Origin: Prorocentrum cordatum
Taxonomy: Eukaryota; Sar; Dinophyceae; Prorocentrales; Prorocentraceae
Reading direction: 5' to 3'
DNA length: 64,000 nucleotides
Assembly (NCBI GenBank): GCA_963575745.1
Contig: CAUYUJ010014193.1
Coordinates: 326,857 to 390,856 of the forward strand
The first letter of the stretch is position 1. The number at the start of each line of letters is the position of its first letter. Both the position numbers and the translations under genes were made by a program. The notes below the pieces were generated by a model. That model was not told the DNA's origin. It worked only from the letters and a program-made list of their open reading frames with translations, and did no database searches. Below, one piece after another: positions 33,508 through 45,529 of this stretch.

Positions 33508-35383
33508 TTATCCTTGAGTGTGCGGCTGTCTCGAAATTGGCCGATATATGATCAGGCCCTGCCGAGTCTTCACGCGCGTCATGGCCACGTAGCTCGACAT
33601 CCAGCTCACGATTCTGCCTTCCTCCAAGTCCGCTATTACCGCGTCGAGTGTTCGCCCTTGCGCTGCGCGCGCCGTGTACGCCAACCCAGGCGAAATTATA
33701 AACTGTCTCCGTCGCACCCCCAACACGGGCTTCTTTCGATACGAGTCCAGATGCCACGTCCGAGCACGAGGGACTATGGGATACAGCCCTGGCCCCGGCA
33801 TCCCTTTGAGCGTCCACTTGTCGGTGTGAAAGTCCAGCACGATTTGTCTTGGCATCTTACGCAGGACTCTCGACGACACGTCCTGCACGTCTTCTCCTTC
33901 TTCATCTACCACCCATGAATGCATCGTCGCTCGACACATTGCTTCTCTGATCGGTCCAAATGGTCCGTCAGTACAACTGGCATGCCCACGGCAAGCGGTA
34001 ACCATCCTGGCATGTCGGCACAGGCCATGTCGTGGTATCCGAGCCACCGCACTTTGTCTGCTGAGGTGTGTGGTCCTTCCTGGTACGTCGCGTGCGTTGC
34101 CTTATCCCGCGCGCAAGCCCACGAAATCTGTTTCTTCTCGCACGCAGCCCAGACTACGGCCCGCTGCCGCGCTACCTTGCACTTCACATCCTGATTGGGA
34201 TAAATAGCAGTGGCTTCGACGAACTGCGGAAGTGCGAACACTTCGTCTGCGGCACTAGTGGCTACGAGACATCGACGCTTTCTTTCCTCTGATTCAACCA
34301 AGACCCTGGAACGTCTGTAGGTTTCCCATGCAGAAACTGGTGCGTCCTCTCAGTCAGAGCTCCCCGTCGGAACTCATCTTGTACTCCCAGGAACCACTCG
34401 TCCTTCTCTTCCAAGCGCTTGCACTCTACAAATTCCGTCATCCCCGCCACGGACCCTGCCCCGTCGCCCCAGAAGATGTACTGACCATGATCTTCTTCGG
34501 CGCCTGGCGCATACTGCCTCGCCTTCCGTACCCACGACGTCGGAATCGCATTCAATGGGGTTCCGCCGGGAGGTTCCAACTGGTAGAAATCTCAGCATAA
34601 TAACACATTGACACCTCCAAACGGACGGTCTACCTTATCGGCACCCACCTTCCCCTGCCTCGCTGCCGACATCACAGACCGCAAATGCGCACCCAGCTCT
34701 GCAAGAAAATTTGCACTGACCATACTGAGTTCGTCGATGATGAGCCAACGCCACTGTTGAATTCGCTTCGCTGCTTCTACTTTATTTGCACCCGGCTCTC
34801 CGCGCTTCTTACTGGTTTCCGCACTGGCACCGTACGGAGTCATCCCAAACGCGGCGTGCAACGTGTGACCATCCAGACTGGACGCGTTCGTAGCTTGCGA
34901 CGCAACCACTTGGAAGTCCAGCCCGCGTTCCCAGCCCATGACTCTCTCGAACACCTGTTTCCGTAAGGTCTCTACCACAAAGCTCTTCCCTGTGCCTGGG
35001 CCTCCGTGCAGCGCCCACAGCAACGGCTCCGAACTGCCGATTGTACTCTCGTCTTCTTGACACTCAGCGGTCATCCTGTCTATGACCTTCTCTACGACTT
35101 CTCTTTGTTTCTCATTCATATCTACGACGCGTCCGCTGCGAGGTCCGCGCAGTCCTGCTTTCCAGCGCCGCAACTCCTCAGCGCCGCCTGCAGGCGCCTG
35201 TCTCGCTCTCCCCTCTTCAATTTCGCAACCCTCCAACCCGCCACCTCTCATCTTTGTCTGAGATGCCCGAGCTTCTGCTTCCCGTCGCTTCAACTCTTCC
35301 TCTGGCACCTCTACGCGCCCGTCTGTTCTCGCCCACGCTCCTCTTTTGTCCCTTTCATCTCCGCCCGCCTCTCGACCCCGCAC
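33508..35383 (-). pseudogene. Helitron PIF1-type helicase domain
   Basis: Walker A reads LHGGPGTGKSFVVETL (about 34970-35010), Walker B WLIIDELSMV (about 34722-34750), then NVLLC-stop-DFYQLEPPGG, where the usual Gly before DFxQL has become TGA (34592-34594). After two frame changes come YTARAAQGRTLDAVIADL (about 33630-33680) and SSYVAMTRVKTRQGL (about 33555-33600), helicase motifs V and VI. SF1B helicases of this kind unwind DNA during rolling-circle transposition. The N-terminal 100 residues are charged and low complexity. Not functional as it stands. Confidence 0.88.
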
Positions 35384-38300
35384 ACGCGTCGATAATGCAA
35401 TGGCTTCTGCACTCAGCCGACGCGCTTCTGCAGCAGCGCCTGTCGTTTCCCTTATCGTCCTCTAGGCGCGCGCCTCCAACGTGCACGCGCCGCTGGACAC
35501 CCTCGTCGAGCTCGTCGACGTCCACATCTTCGTCGCTGAACAAGTCATCCTCGTGCTTCCTTCCAGCGCCCTCCCCCTCGGGACGCATATCGACGAAGCT
35601 CATGCAATTCTGTACAGACCTCTTCGATTCCTCGCAAGGCAGTCCTCCATCCAACCACTCACGTGCGGCTTGTGCCAGCGTCTTCTCACCAGTGCAACAC
35701 TCTGACACCTTCGATACCCCGTCCAAATCTGTGTCTTGCAGAATGAACGATCGAAAATACGCCATCAAGATGAGCGCGTTCCAATATGCTTCCCCTGGCC
35801 GATGCTTCGGCTGCGGTGCACCATGGAAGCTCGGGTTCCGCGGACTCTCGTTCCGAACCAACACCCACTTGTGCCGTGACGTTTCCATGCCTTCAACATC
35901 AAGGAACGCTACCCATGCGTCGCAGCCGTCGCCGCGAATGACATAATCGATTCCTGCCAATAACGGTGCTTCTTCCACTCCCCTCTGCCGTGCCTCGCGG
36001 ACCTTCGTCTTGCCGCTCGCCGTGAGGACCGCGTGATACTGGCATTCGTCCTCCTCGTCCTCCGTCTCTTCCTCGTCCCCCTCTGCTACCTCTTTCCTTT
36101 TCTTCATCTTCGTGGACCACCTTGTCATTTCGATTCGCCAGTAGCGGAAAAACTCATACACAGAAAGGTACCGTAGTTCCGGGGCCCACTTGGCATCCAA
36201 CGGTCTCATGCCGCACAAGAATGCTGGATTCTTTGGTATCGCGCGCGGCCTCTTTGCGCGCCGACCATCGCGTTCAAGATGAACTCTGCCAGGGTCCGAT
36301 CGCTCCGACGCCACTCCGCACTCCTTTTCTACCATCCTCACAACGTCAAGCCCAGGGACCATTGCTGTTTTCGATGTCTTAATACTCTCCGCAGCCGTCA
36401 CGTCTCGCACATTCGAGTACGCGCGCAGGTTCACACTCTCTTGCGCGGACCGCACGATCCCTTCCCCGTACAGATCCGAGAGTAACCGCGTGATGTGGCG
36501 GTGCGCCACGTACGAGGCGCTGCGCCCTTGCACTCTCTCCGCTAACGCATGGTGCCCTTTCTTACACTCTTTCACCTCGTTGAATGACGACGCCAGGCGC
36601 TTCGCCCCATAGTCGCACGCGTACCCTGCCTAGGCGTTCTGCGCGCGCTGTGCCGCGAGCACGATATCTGTCACCTCCGCGCCGCCCCAACGCCTCTCTG
36701 CGCACGCGTCCCCGTCATGCGTCTGCTCCAGAATTGGGAACCTGTGCGGGAGCTGCACATCGGAGTTGAAATTCAATCCAAGGCCCTCGCTTAACAATGC
36801 AGGCAATGTCCCGTTCAGGTTCTCTTCATTCTGTGGCCCGTGTAGGCATCCAGTCATATCTCTGCGCCCTCCACGCGGCATGGAGCGGTTCTTGAGAAAC
36901 CCTGGACACAAAATCACGATCTTCTCCACCAGCCATGTCGTCCGAGGGAAAAAGCTCTTGCACTTCAGAGGGACGTCATCTCGTTGACAGTGGAGCAAAG
37001 ACACAAATTTAGAATGCCGATGACTCCACTTGTGCACGTGGTTCTGACGGTATCCCTGGCCCCTTTGCACGCAGCTCAAATACTTTCGCAGCCGCCATTT
37101 CGAAGCGCTCCCCCTCTCAGACTCTGGGCTGAGCTCTTGGGCCCCCTCTAGGGTTCGCTGCACCTCCGCATCGGTCTGCTTCAGGTACTGCTCTGCCTGA
37201 ATGAGCTCCTACGTGCCCTTGTACTCAGGCCACTCTTTTTCGACGTGCTCTTTCTGCCTCTGCCATCCAGCCACATCTGCGTATACTTGCCGCGACGCCA
37301 GCCTTTTAAATGCTGCGTGCCCGCATATCAGACGCTTAAGCTCGTCCGGGGGACGGCGAATAATCTCGTGCAGCGGCGTGTGCTGATGGAGGCAGTGGAC
37401 GCACAACTGTGCGTGCAGGTGTAAACTGCCCGCGGATTTCTGAGCTTCTATGGACCCGTGCACACCGTCCACTCGCCCCGCGCACCCGCCTACCAATTTC
37501 GCGTTACTACCTGCCAGATCGGCGCAATCACAGTCGGGACACCGCGGACACCATCGAATCCCGAACAGGTGCTCCAACACCAGGCCTACGATTGTGCGAA
37601 AGCCGTCGACGCCCGCCCGAGGGTCCCGTGCCAAGCACTCCAAGCGCATCTTGGCCGCTGCAACGTTTTGGCATAAAACCTCCATGGGTATCGCCATGTT
37701 CACATCGTCAGCGTCGCCCTCCACCGCCTCGTCCTCCAATGGCACGCCGCATGCGCTTGTGAAATCGGGTTCGAACAACCCGCCATTCGACGGGCCTTGT
37801 TTCTCCTGCACCCGATGCCTGTTGACTGGGTCCTTTCGGCGCGACCTACTCAGCCGTACCATGACGAGATTGTGCCTCTCATCTGGGGACATCGTAAAAA
37901 ATACGGGGGCGCCTTGAGCCACCCGACCAGCATGGGTATCGAACCGCATAATGGTACGTACCTCATTTGTTCCTGCGATCTTCTTATTAATGGCCTGCGC
38001 TTGCCGCACCATTCTCTGCGCGGTCTCCGATTATGACGTGACGAATTTCAACTTCGACACGTCCCCATTCACTGCGCGCCGCTGTCCAGTGCCTGGATTT
38101 GGGTACGTTCCTCGCAGTGCTTCTACTATGCTTATGGCAGCCTCCTCCATGTACGTAAAGTCGCGACCCGATTCGTCCTCCCTCTGCTCATGATCTGAAA
38201 ACAGCCGCATGCTCAGGGACGTGTTCAATGCGCTTTGGTACAACAGCGACGACATCGTGAACCCGAAGCGCCAGTCGCGCCGGAACTGAGATTCCACGCG

Positions 38301-38609
38301 GCGTGTCATGATTCGTGTCCACAGCGGAAGTTCCACGCGGGGTGCCTCTCCGACACTCCGGTGTCGGCTCACTTCGGACCATTCTGGCATATCAGGCATG
38401 CCTACCCCAAACTTGAAGCAGAAAGGGAAACCGACGCCGAATAACCACGGAACAAACTGACTAATCATGGCCGTGCCTGGAGACACCACGAGGCGCAACC
38501 GCATCTTTTCCATCCACGTCCCCCGTCCGTTCACGTCCATCAGCACCAGGTTGCGCCGCTGCGACGCTTCTCGAGCCTCGCGATATCCGACGCTCCTTTG
38601 CATGTGCAT
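35355..38609 (-). pseudogene. Helitron HUH/Y2 Rep endonuclease region
   Basis: A single frame from 38609 to 35355 broken by three stops (near 38030 TAA, 37209 TAG, 36630 TAG). Features in order: FVPWLFGVGFPFCF-type segment (about 38420), GAPVFFTMSPDERHN (about 37880), AQKSAGSLHLHAQL with the HUH-type HLH (37404-37421), Cys pairs WCPRCPDCDCAD (about 37525), and the two-tyrosine motif GYACDYGAKRL (36598-36624), immediately after the third stop. The Tyr pair would nick and rejoin the transposon ends. The C-terminal part is acidic and unrecognised and overlaps the PIF1 frame at 35355-35383, a frameshift. Confidence 0.82.
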
Positions 38610-40347
38610 CGTACGCGGCCATTGTCTTGGTCGCTCAATAGATTGGTAGCCAGCGCGACAAAATCATCCCGCCATGCTTCGTACGCGAGCTGCACGCTCG
38701 CACGTTCTTCTGCACGGGAAGTTGCGCAACCGCCACCATGCCCGTCCGCGCCTCCTTCATGTACGCCACGCGTCATGTGCTGCAAAGCTGCTTCCGTCAT
38801 AGCGTTTTCATCTACCCCGTTGAACGATGACCTCTCCATGACCACCATGTTCGGAATTCGTCGATCCATGTCGTCGCAAGCGTCTTGCACCGTCGCCTGC
38901 TTCGCATCCGACGGCGTCGCATTCTTTTGCACCATGATCTTATCCAAGTGATTGTCATACGGAAGCAACCGCACTAGTTCGGGCGGTACGCCATTCTCTG
39001 GTAGTTGCTCGGCGCGAGCATCTACTGCTGCAGCGTCCACGTGCCTATACGCCCTATGCCGTTAGCGATCATCTTCCGGATGTGGTGCTTCACCACGTCC
39101 CGCCGCACGGTGGCTTGATGGATGAATGTCGGCAAGTTGTCCTTTGACGTCGCGTCACTCACCTTCAACAAAATTTGAACAGCGCGGGAGAGATCGTGGC
39201 CCACACGCGGCACAGGCGCACCACCCGTGTGCTCTCCTGACGCGACCCTTCTTCGAAGCTCTGACAAGATGCCCTGCCGTGGGAGGGCGAGCGAGGTTGC
39301 ATTCCCCCGAGCCGCGACTCGCGTCTCCTGCATCCCAGCGACGGAATCAAACAAGTTTTGGTACTTCACCTCCAACGAGAAACATATCATGGCAGTTATG
39401 CACGGACTGCAACAAATCATCTCCATGACGGTCATCCCCTCGTCGCACATGCTCTTCGGACCGTAAAGCGACATCAGATCGTTCGCCAAGCACCGCGCGG
39501 GCATCGCCGGAACCGTCACGTGGGGCGTTTCGTTCCACGCCCGCTTCGGAGTATCTATACCTTCAAAGCACTTCCGACATAACGGGACCTCGCATTGAGC
39601 ACAGGCTTCTCCCTTCGCCCGACATCCTGCAATGCACCGCTGGCCCCCTGGACAACATGCCAACTCCAAGTGGCCCCGAGGCACTCCGGTAGACGACGCG
39701 CACCACGCGCGCACCGTCCAGTCGTCAAAATCCTCCATGTGCTTCTGGAGATCGAGTTTATCGTTCCCTTCTTCATACCTGTACCTTCTCAGATATGCCG
39801 CGAGGCTCAACTCCTGATGCACCTCCCACATAGACCACGCTCCCATGTGCGTCAGTCCACTACCATCCCGCGCGTCGCTCTCAAACACTCGCCCCCACGA
39901 AATATAATTATTTTTCCGCCCCGACACCCGCGGAAACGAACAGCCGCGCATGAAACATATCGGCGATGCGACCTTTTCCTGTGCCACTGTTTCTGCGTGC
40001 GCTTTTAGACTTCTCCGGTGCGTCACATACGACGATGCTGGCGCTCCTTGCCGCACAGCGCACGCGACGAGTTCACTGTGAGCAGCGAGCACTCGCTTCT
40101 GCAGCGAGTGCGCGGGCGAATACATGTCCGCGATCGGCTGCGCGACATCTCCGCGTGCTACGCAGACATGGACCAGAAGCTCAGACTCGTCTACGCCAGT
40201 CCAGGGGCAACCTCGGAAAGCACAGTAAATTAATGGCAGTTCTACCGCGTCGTTCTCGACCAAAGCTGCCCCCCACGGTTTATTGGGGTCCTCTGGATCC
40301 GCGGGCACAGTAGGGATCTCCCGCAACAGCTTCGCTGCCGTTGCCAC
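38540..40347 (-). pseudogene. Helitron N-terminal Cys-rich region
   Basis: Two frames that continue each other across 39022-39045. The first (40347-39022) begins AAKLLREIPTVPADPEDPNK, then has a Cys-rich part (CCPGGQRCIAGCRAKGEACA, CEVPLCRKC, about 39590-39660) and an ARCLANDLMSLYG segment like the conserved block that precedes the Helitron Rep domain. The second (39040-38540) reads DARAEQLPENGVPPELVRLL. The Cys pairs suggest zinc binding. Assignment to the Helitron rests on order, strand and the ANDL block. It starts right where the satellite insertion ends. Confidence 0.65.
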
Positions 40348-40384
40348 CGCTCCTTACCGTGCCCGTCGGGGATCGTTCGACGCT

Positions 40385-43085
40385 GGGTTGACGCGCGCTG
40401 CAAAATTAGCCTGGCGAAGGACCCAACCATATGCAGTTGAGAGTACCGCAATTGTGAATATATTCTTCGGTGGCGCTCCCTATGGGGCCACGAGCCGCAT
40501 GAGGGGCGTGCCGAAATGCGTGGCAGTGTACACAACACGAACGAAGACGATAGGTCAGAATATGAAAGCTTGAGCGCGTGCGAGTCGGATCGCGAGCGAG
40601 TCTGATTATGAATGAATCTTCGCGCGATTGATTCTATTCGCATGAATGCGTGCATGGATACGCCCAGTGTAAATGTATGTATACGACTGTGAACAGTTTG
40701 GGTCTGCGTGACTCTCGGTACTCGTGACTCTGAGCGTCGCCTCTGCAGGGGGCTTCCCTGGGAACCCCGACGGCAGCGCCCGCGCGCCGCGACGCCCATG
40801 TCGGCACGCCACACACCTGGTGTGCGGGACGCATGCGGACGGCAGCACTGGGGCCTTCGGTGGAGCTCCCTGTGGGGCCACGAAACGTGTGAGGGGTGTG
40901 CCGAAATGGGTGTGCGGGACGCATGCGGACGGCAGCCATGGGGCCTTCGGTGGAGCTCCCTGTGGGGCCACGAAACGTGTGAGGGGTGTGCCGAAATGGG
41001 TGTGCGGGACGCATGCGGACCTTCGGTGGAGCACGAAACGTGTGAGGGGTGTGCCGAAATGGGTGTGCGGGACGCATGCGGACGGCAGCACTGGGGCCTT
41101 CGGTGGAGCTCCCTGTGGGGCCACGAAACGTGTGAGGGGTGTGCCGAAATGGGTGTGCGGGACGCATGCGGACGGCAGCCATGGGGCCTTCGGTGGAGCT
41201 CCCTATGGGGCCACGAAACGTGTGAGGGGTGTGCCGAAATGGGTGTGCGGGACGCATGCGGACGGCAGCACTGGGGCCTTCGGTGGAGCTCCCTGTGGGG
41301 CCACGAAACGTGTGAGGGGTGTGCCGAAATGGGTGTGCGGGACGCATGCGGACGGCAGCCATGGGGCCTTCGGTGGAGCTCCCTATGGGGCCACGAAACG
41401 TGTGAGGGGTGTGCCGAAATGGGTGTGCGGGACGCATGCGGACGGCAGCCGTGGGGCCTTCGGTGGAGCTCCCTATGGGGCCACGAAACGTGTGAGGGGT
41501 GTGCCGAAATGGGTGTGCGGGACGCATGCGGACGGCAGCCTGGGGCCTTCGGTGGAGCTCCCTATGGGGCCACGAAACGTGTGAGGGGTGTGCCGAAATG
41601 GGTGTGCGGGACGCATGCGGACGGCAGCACTGGGGCCTTCGGTGGAGCTCCCTGTGGGGCCACGAAACGTGTGAGGGGTGTGCCGAAATGGGTGTGCGGG
41701 ACGCATGCGGACGGCAGCCATGGGGCCTTCGGTGGAGCTCCCTATGGGGCCACGAAACGTGTGAGGGGTGTGCCGAAATGGGTGTGCGGGACGCATGCGG
41801 ACGGCAGCACTGGGGCCTTCGGTGGAGCTCCCTATGGGGCCACGAAACGTGGAGGGGGACCCTTCGGTGGAGCTCCCTGTGGGGCCACGAAACGTGTGAG
41901 GGGTGTGCCGAAATGGGTGTGCGGGACGCATGCGGACGGCAGCACTGGGGCCTTCGGTGGAGCTCCCTGTGGGGCCACGAAACGTGTGAGGGGTGTGCCG
42001 AAATGGGTGTGCGGGACGCATGCGGACGGCAGCCATGGGGCCTTCGGTGGAGCTCCCTATGGGGCCACGAAACGTGTGAGGGGTGTGCCGAAATGGGTGT
42101 GCGGGACGCATGCGGACGGCAGCACTGGGGCCTTCGGTGGAGCTCCCTATGGGGCCACGAAACGTGTGAGGGGTGTGCCGAAATGGGTGTGCGGGACGCA
42201 TGCGGACGGCAGCACTGGGGCCTTCGGTGGAGCTCCCTATGGGGCCACGAAACGTGTGAGGGGTGTGCCGAAATGGGTGTGCGGGACGCATGCGGACGGC
42301 AGCACTGGGGCCTTCGGTGGAGCTCCCTGTGTGAGGCCGACGAGCATGCGGACGTGTGCCTTCGGTGGAGCTCCCTGTGGGCCACGAAACGTGTGTGGGT
42401 GTGCCGAAATGGGTGTGCGGGGCGCATGCGGACGGCAGCTGGGGCCTTCGGTGGAGCTCCCTTGGGGCCACGAAACGTGTGAGGGGTGTGCCGAAATGGG
42501 TGTGCGGGACGCATGCGGACGGCAGCCATGGGGCCTTCGGTGGAGCTCGGGACGCATGCGGCAGCACTGGGAGCTCCCTATGGGGCCACGAAACGTGTGA
42601 GGGGTGTGCCGAAATGGGTGTGCGGGACGCATGCGGACGGCAGCACTGGGGCCTTCGGTGGAGCTCCCTGTGGGGCCACGAAACGTGTGAGGGGTGTGCC
42701 GAAATGGGTGTGCGGGACGCATGCGGACGGCAGCCATGGGGCCTTCGGTGGAGCTCCCTGTGGGGCCACGAAACGTGCGAGGGGTGTGCCGAAATGGGTG
42801 TGCGGGGCGCATGCGGACGGCAGCGCTGGGGCCTTCGGTGGAGCTCCCTGTAGGGCCACGAAACGTGTGAGGGGTGTGCCGAAATGGGTGATGACGATGA
42901 CGATGGCGATGACGACAATGACGATGACGATGATGATGATGATGATGACGATGATGATGATGATGATGATGATGAGGATGATAGGAGGGGAGAGGAGGCG
43001 GAGGAGGAGGAAGGAGGAAGGAAGGAGACGCGGGGCACCGTCTCTTCAAAACGAGGACCCAACACCACAGGATGGTTGGGAAAAA
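40385..43085 (-). repeat. Satellite-bearing dispersed element, copy B, with 90-bp array
   Basis: Inverted relative to copy A. The left end has GGCGAAGGACCCAACCATATG (40414-40434) and a lone diverged monomer (40470-40530). The array runs 40840-42880, about 22 copies of a 90-bp unit, several truncated (41020-41035, 41850-41880, 42330-42360, 42545-42575). A (GATGAC/GAT)n block (42887-42982) and a GGA run follow. The right end is CACCGTCTCTTCAAAACGAG through GGATGGTTGGG (43036-43080). About two thirds of the monomer is nearly identical to copy A; the rest (TGCGGGACGCATGCGGACGG) has diverged. It interrupts the Helitron coding region. Confidence 0.93.
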
Positions 43086-44740
43086 ACATTTCTTGCGTCG
43101 TATCCGCCTCTGGGACTGCGCCAACTGCGGCACCCTCCTGAACTGGCTTGTCGTTGTTGCCAGCTGTCGCCGCGCCCGCGACCGCGCCCGCGCCTGCCTC
43201 GGGCTCGTTTCTGCACGAAAGACCGCGCATCATGGACGAACACTGCGTGGGCTCTGTCGCGCTCGGCCTACACGACTCGGAAAACGTTTCTTTCTGCTTC
43301 CCCGGGCGCCTCGTTCGCTTCGCCCGCGCGCCCTCTGTGGAACCTGCGCCCCCCTCTGGCTGACGGCGGCCGACAGGGGCGCCATGCAAAGACGGAGACG
43401 CACCATCTACACCATCACCCGCCCTCGATGGCGCGCGCGTTGATGTCGACTCTCCGTCGACGCGGCCCAAAGCAACCTCGCTTTCCAGCGCCGGTTTGGC
43501 AACGCCGTCGTGGTCGACTGATTCTGCATGTCCACGGTTAGCTACACCCAGCTCGTGCGTAGCTTTTGCCGTGTCGGTTGTTGCTGACGACATTGGGAGT
43601 CTGTCGCGCAACGACAGCGGCCCCTCAATTGACGACGCCGTTTCATTGGCGGCATCTGTCGGCACGTCTGCTTCTATCGGGTGCCTGGAAAATACCACAT
43701 TGGTAATGTCTCCCTGGTTCTTCGGATTCTCTGCAAAAGCTTGGAACTCCATCCGCGCAACTACGTTGTCGTCGAACCTTGCGACACCGACGCCGGGGCA
43801 GTCGAAGTAGGCGACGTAATGAGCTGGCTGCTCCAGATGGCAAATCGCGCCCTGGAAACGATATGTCCAGCCCGACGCCCCCGGCCACTCGAACGCCCTT
43901 GGCACGCTTACGCGGCCATTCACTCTGGTCATTCCGTCCGCCATTCTTCTGCGCAGCACCACAACAAGGAACCTTGCGGGCGTCTCCGATGGCACGTCGT
44001 GAGTTTGCGACGGGCCCTGGCACCCGCGCCACACCTCTCCGTCTTGCAAGGCGGGTCGATGTGGGCATGGCAAACCGTGCTGAGCCCGCGTGGATTCCAA
44101 CGCCACCAGATGATCAAGACCAACTGGACCCAACATATCCGCATATTCCCACATTTGGATTATCATGGATCGTTCTCGTCTGTACACATCCGAAACCCAA
44201 CCGCAGCCCCCGCCAAACCGCCTTTGACGGATTGTGTTTCCCAGTATAGACCCGTCTACCACCGTGTAGTGCTGCGCAAGGGTTCCCATACCCGTCAACG
44301 TACTCGCCTCCGCAGCACAGACAGCATCAACTAATGCGCTCCGCAGCTCGCTTGCGTCGCACTGGCGAGTGCCCCTAAAATCATTCGTGCGACCGCGCTG
44401 AAACAAGCCACCGCGCACCGCTCTCACTCCTGGAACTTGTTCGCCTTTATCTACAGGAAGGTCACCCAGGGATGCGCCCATCAGATCCGCCTGCTGTGCT
44501 AACGCACAAACTCCGCACTAATGACACCGTCGGACGCTGCATCCGCGTCGACGATGCAACACTGCGTGCCGAATAGGTCCCAAACGCAGCAACACTTGCA
44601 TGGCGGCGTTTGCAAAACACGAATTTCCAATGTTCCGCATACCCTTTATCCGATGTCGAGCGCACGCCCAGGCCCCGTAGAGATCGTAGAAGTCACTGCA
44701 GCGCAGATCCAAGAGATCGTAGAATGACGGAGGGCAGATC
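43084..44740 (-). pseudogene. USP-like ubiquitin-specific protease domain at the Helitron 5' end
   Basis: The Cys box reads KGMRNIGNSCFANAAMQVLL; the nucleophile Cys codon is 44617-44619. A distal block reads ARFLVVVLRRRM. The His box reads HYVAYFDCPGVGVARFDD (about 43770-43835), matching the USP pattern HYxAY...W/V-x-FDD. A TAG (44518-44520) separates Cys and His boxes within the same frame. After the His box comes a Ser/Arg/Pro-rich tail that runs directly into the satellite insertion at MFFPNHPVV. USPs cleave ubiquitin from proteins. Helitrons are known to carry OTU-type cysteine proteases; a USP-type in this position is unusual. A neighbouring host gene remnant is the alternative. Confidence 0.72.
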
Positions 44741-44780
44741 CAAGAGATCGTAGAAGTCACTGCAGCGCAAATCCAACAAA
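44682..44780. repeat. Short direct repeat GATCGTAGAAGTCACTGCAG
   Basis: Two good copies and one partial of a 50-bp unit (AGATCGTAGAAGTCACTGCAG, then GCAGATCCAAGA). It lies just upstream of the USP Cys box. Confidence 0.8.
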
Positions 44781-44789
44781 TGCTTTCGG

Positions 44790-45525
44790 AGCGTAGACGA
44801 GTTATATTTCTGCAATGCTTTGCCCCTTCTTGACGAACGAGCAGCACACACCCATGCCCACAGGGGGGGGAGCCTGAGGGAGGAGCACTCGCTATTGCTG
44901 TGGGTCCGGGCCATCGGATCCCGGGGGGGCTCCCGTTGGAGCGGGCGCCCCCCGCCCGACGACACGCACCCCTGGCTCCCTCCGTCCCCCCTGTGGGTAT
45001 GGGGTGCGTCTTATTCGTCCGTCAGCTCCTGCCGCCGCCAGCGTCCTCCTGCTCGCCGCCCGCGCCGCCCGCGCGCCCGCCACCGCCGCAAGCCGCCGCG
45101 GCGGCCGCGGCCATCCGCGCGAAGGCGCGCTCGACGGCGCGCGGCGGGTGCCCGCGCGCCCGCGGGGCGGGCCAGGGGCGCAGGCCTCTCAACGGCCGCG
45201 GCGTGGCCCAGGGCAACCAGCTGGCCGTCAGTGGTCGCGTGGTCAGCGGCCGCTGCAGCGCGGACGCGGCCGCCAGTCACCCCCGCACGGAGCCCAACCC
45301 TGAAGGCCCGCGAGCGAGATGCAGTCGTGGTGAGGCCCGGAACACCCGGAACTCGGCACACGGCCGCGGGAAGTCACCGCGCAGCTCGTGGAGCGAAAAA
45401 CCAAAACGTTCCCTGACGATATGCATCCGGCTTCTTCATATACGACACACTGCACACACCAAAAATATGAAACCCGTTCTGGGCATGAACTGACAATTCT
45501 CTCCTTTCACAGCCGTTTATCTTCC
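44790..45525. other. GC-rich stretch, no gene established
   Basis: 45050-45330 is strongly GC-rich with Ala/Arg-rich frames on both strands. One minus frame (VERAFARMAAAAAAACGGGG) has the codon pattern of a dinoflagellate exon, but no domain supports it. Confidence 0.35.
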
Positions 45526-45529
45526 CTCT

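Larger units (their letters stand above)
31850..44850 (-). mobile_element. Large decayed Helitron with USP-like domain and zinc-ribbon tail
   Basis: Same-strand segments in order: USP-like protease (44740-43084), a foreign satellite-bearing insertion (43085-40385), Helitron N-terminal region (40347-38540), Rep nuclease (38609-35355), PIF1 helicase (35383-33508) and Cys-rich repeat tail (33507-31855). Rep plus PIF1 is the defining pair of rolling-circle Helitrons. The terminal 5'-TC and 3' hairpin-CTRR could not be placed, so the limits are set by coding sequence. At least six in-frame stops and several frameshifts show this copy is dead. Confidence 0.8.

Noticed and set aside
33508-38609. Reassignment of UAA/UAG to Gln, because several in-frame stops in the Helitron and Copia genes sit where CAA or CAG would fit
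   Set aside because: Other stops replace Gly (the TGA before DFYQL at 34592), Glu (TGA near 32430) or probably Arg (TGA at 11497), and the same genes end in TAA or TGA. Ordinary decay explains it.
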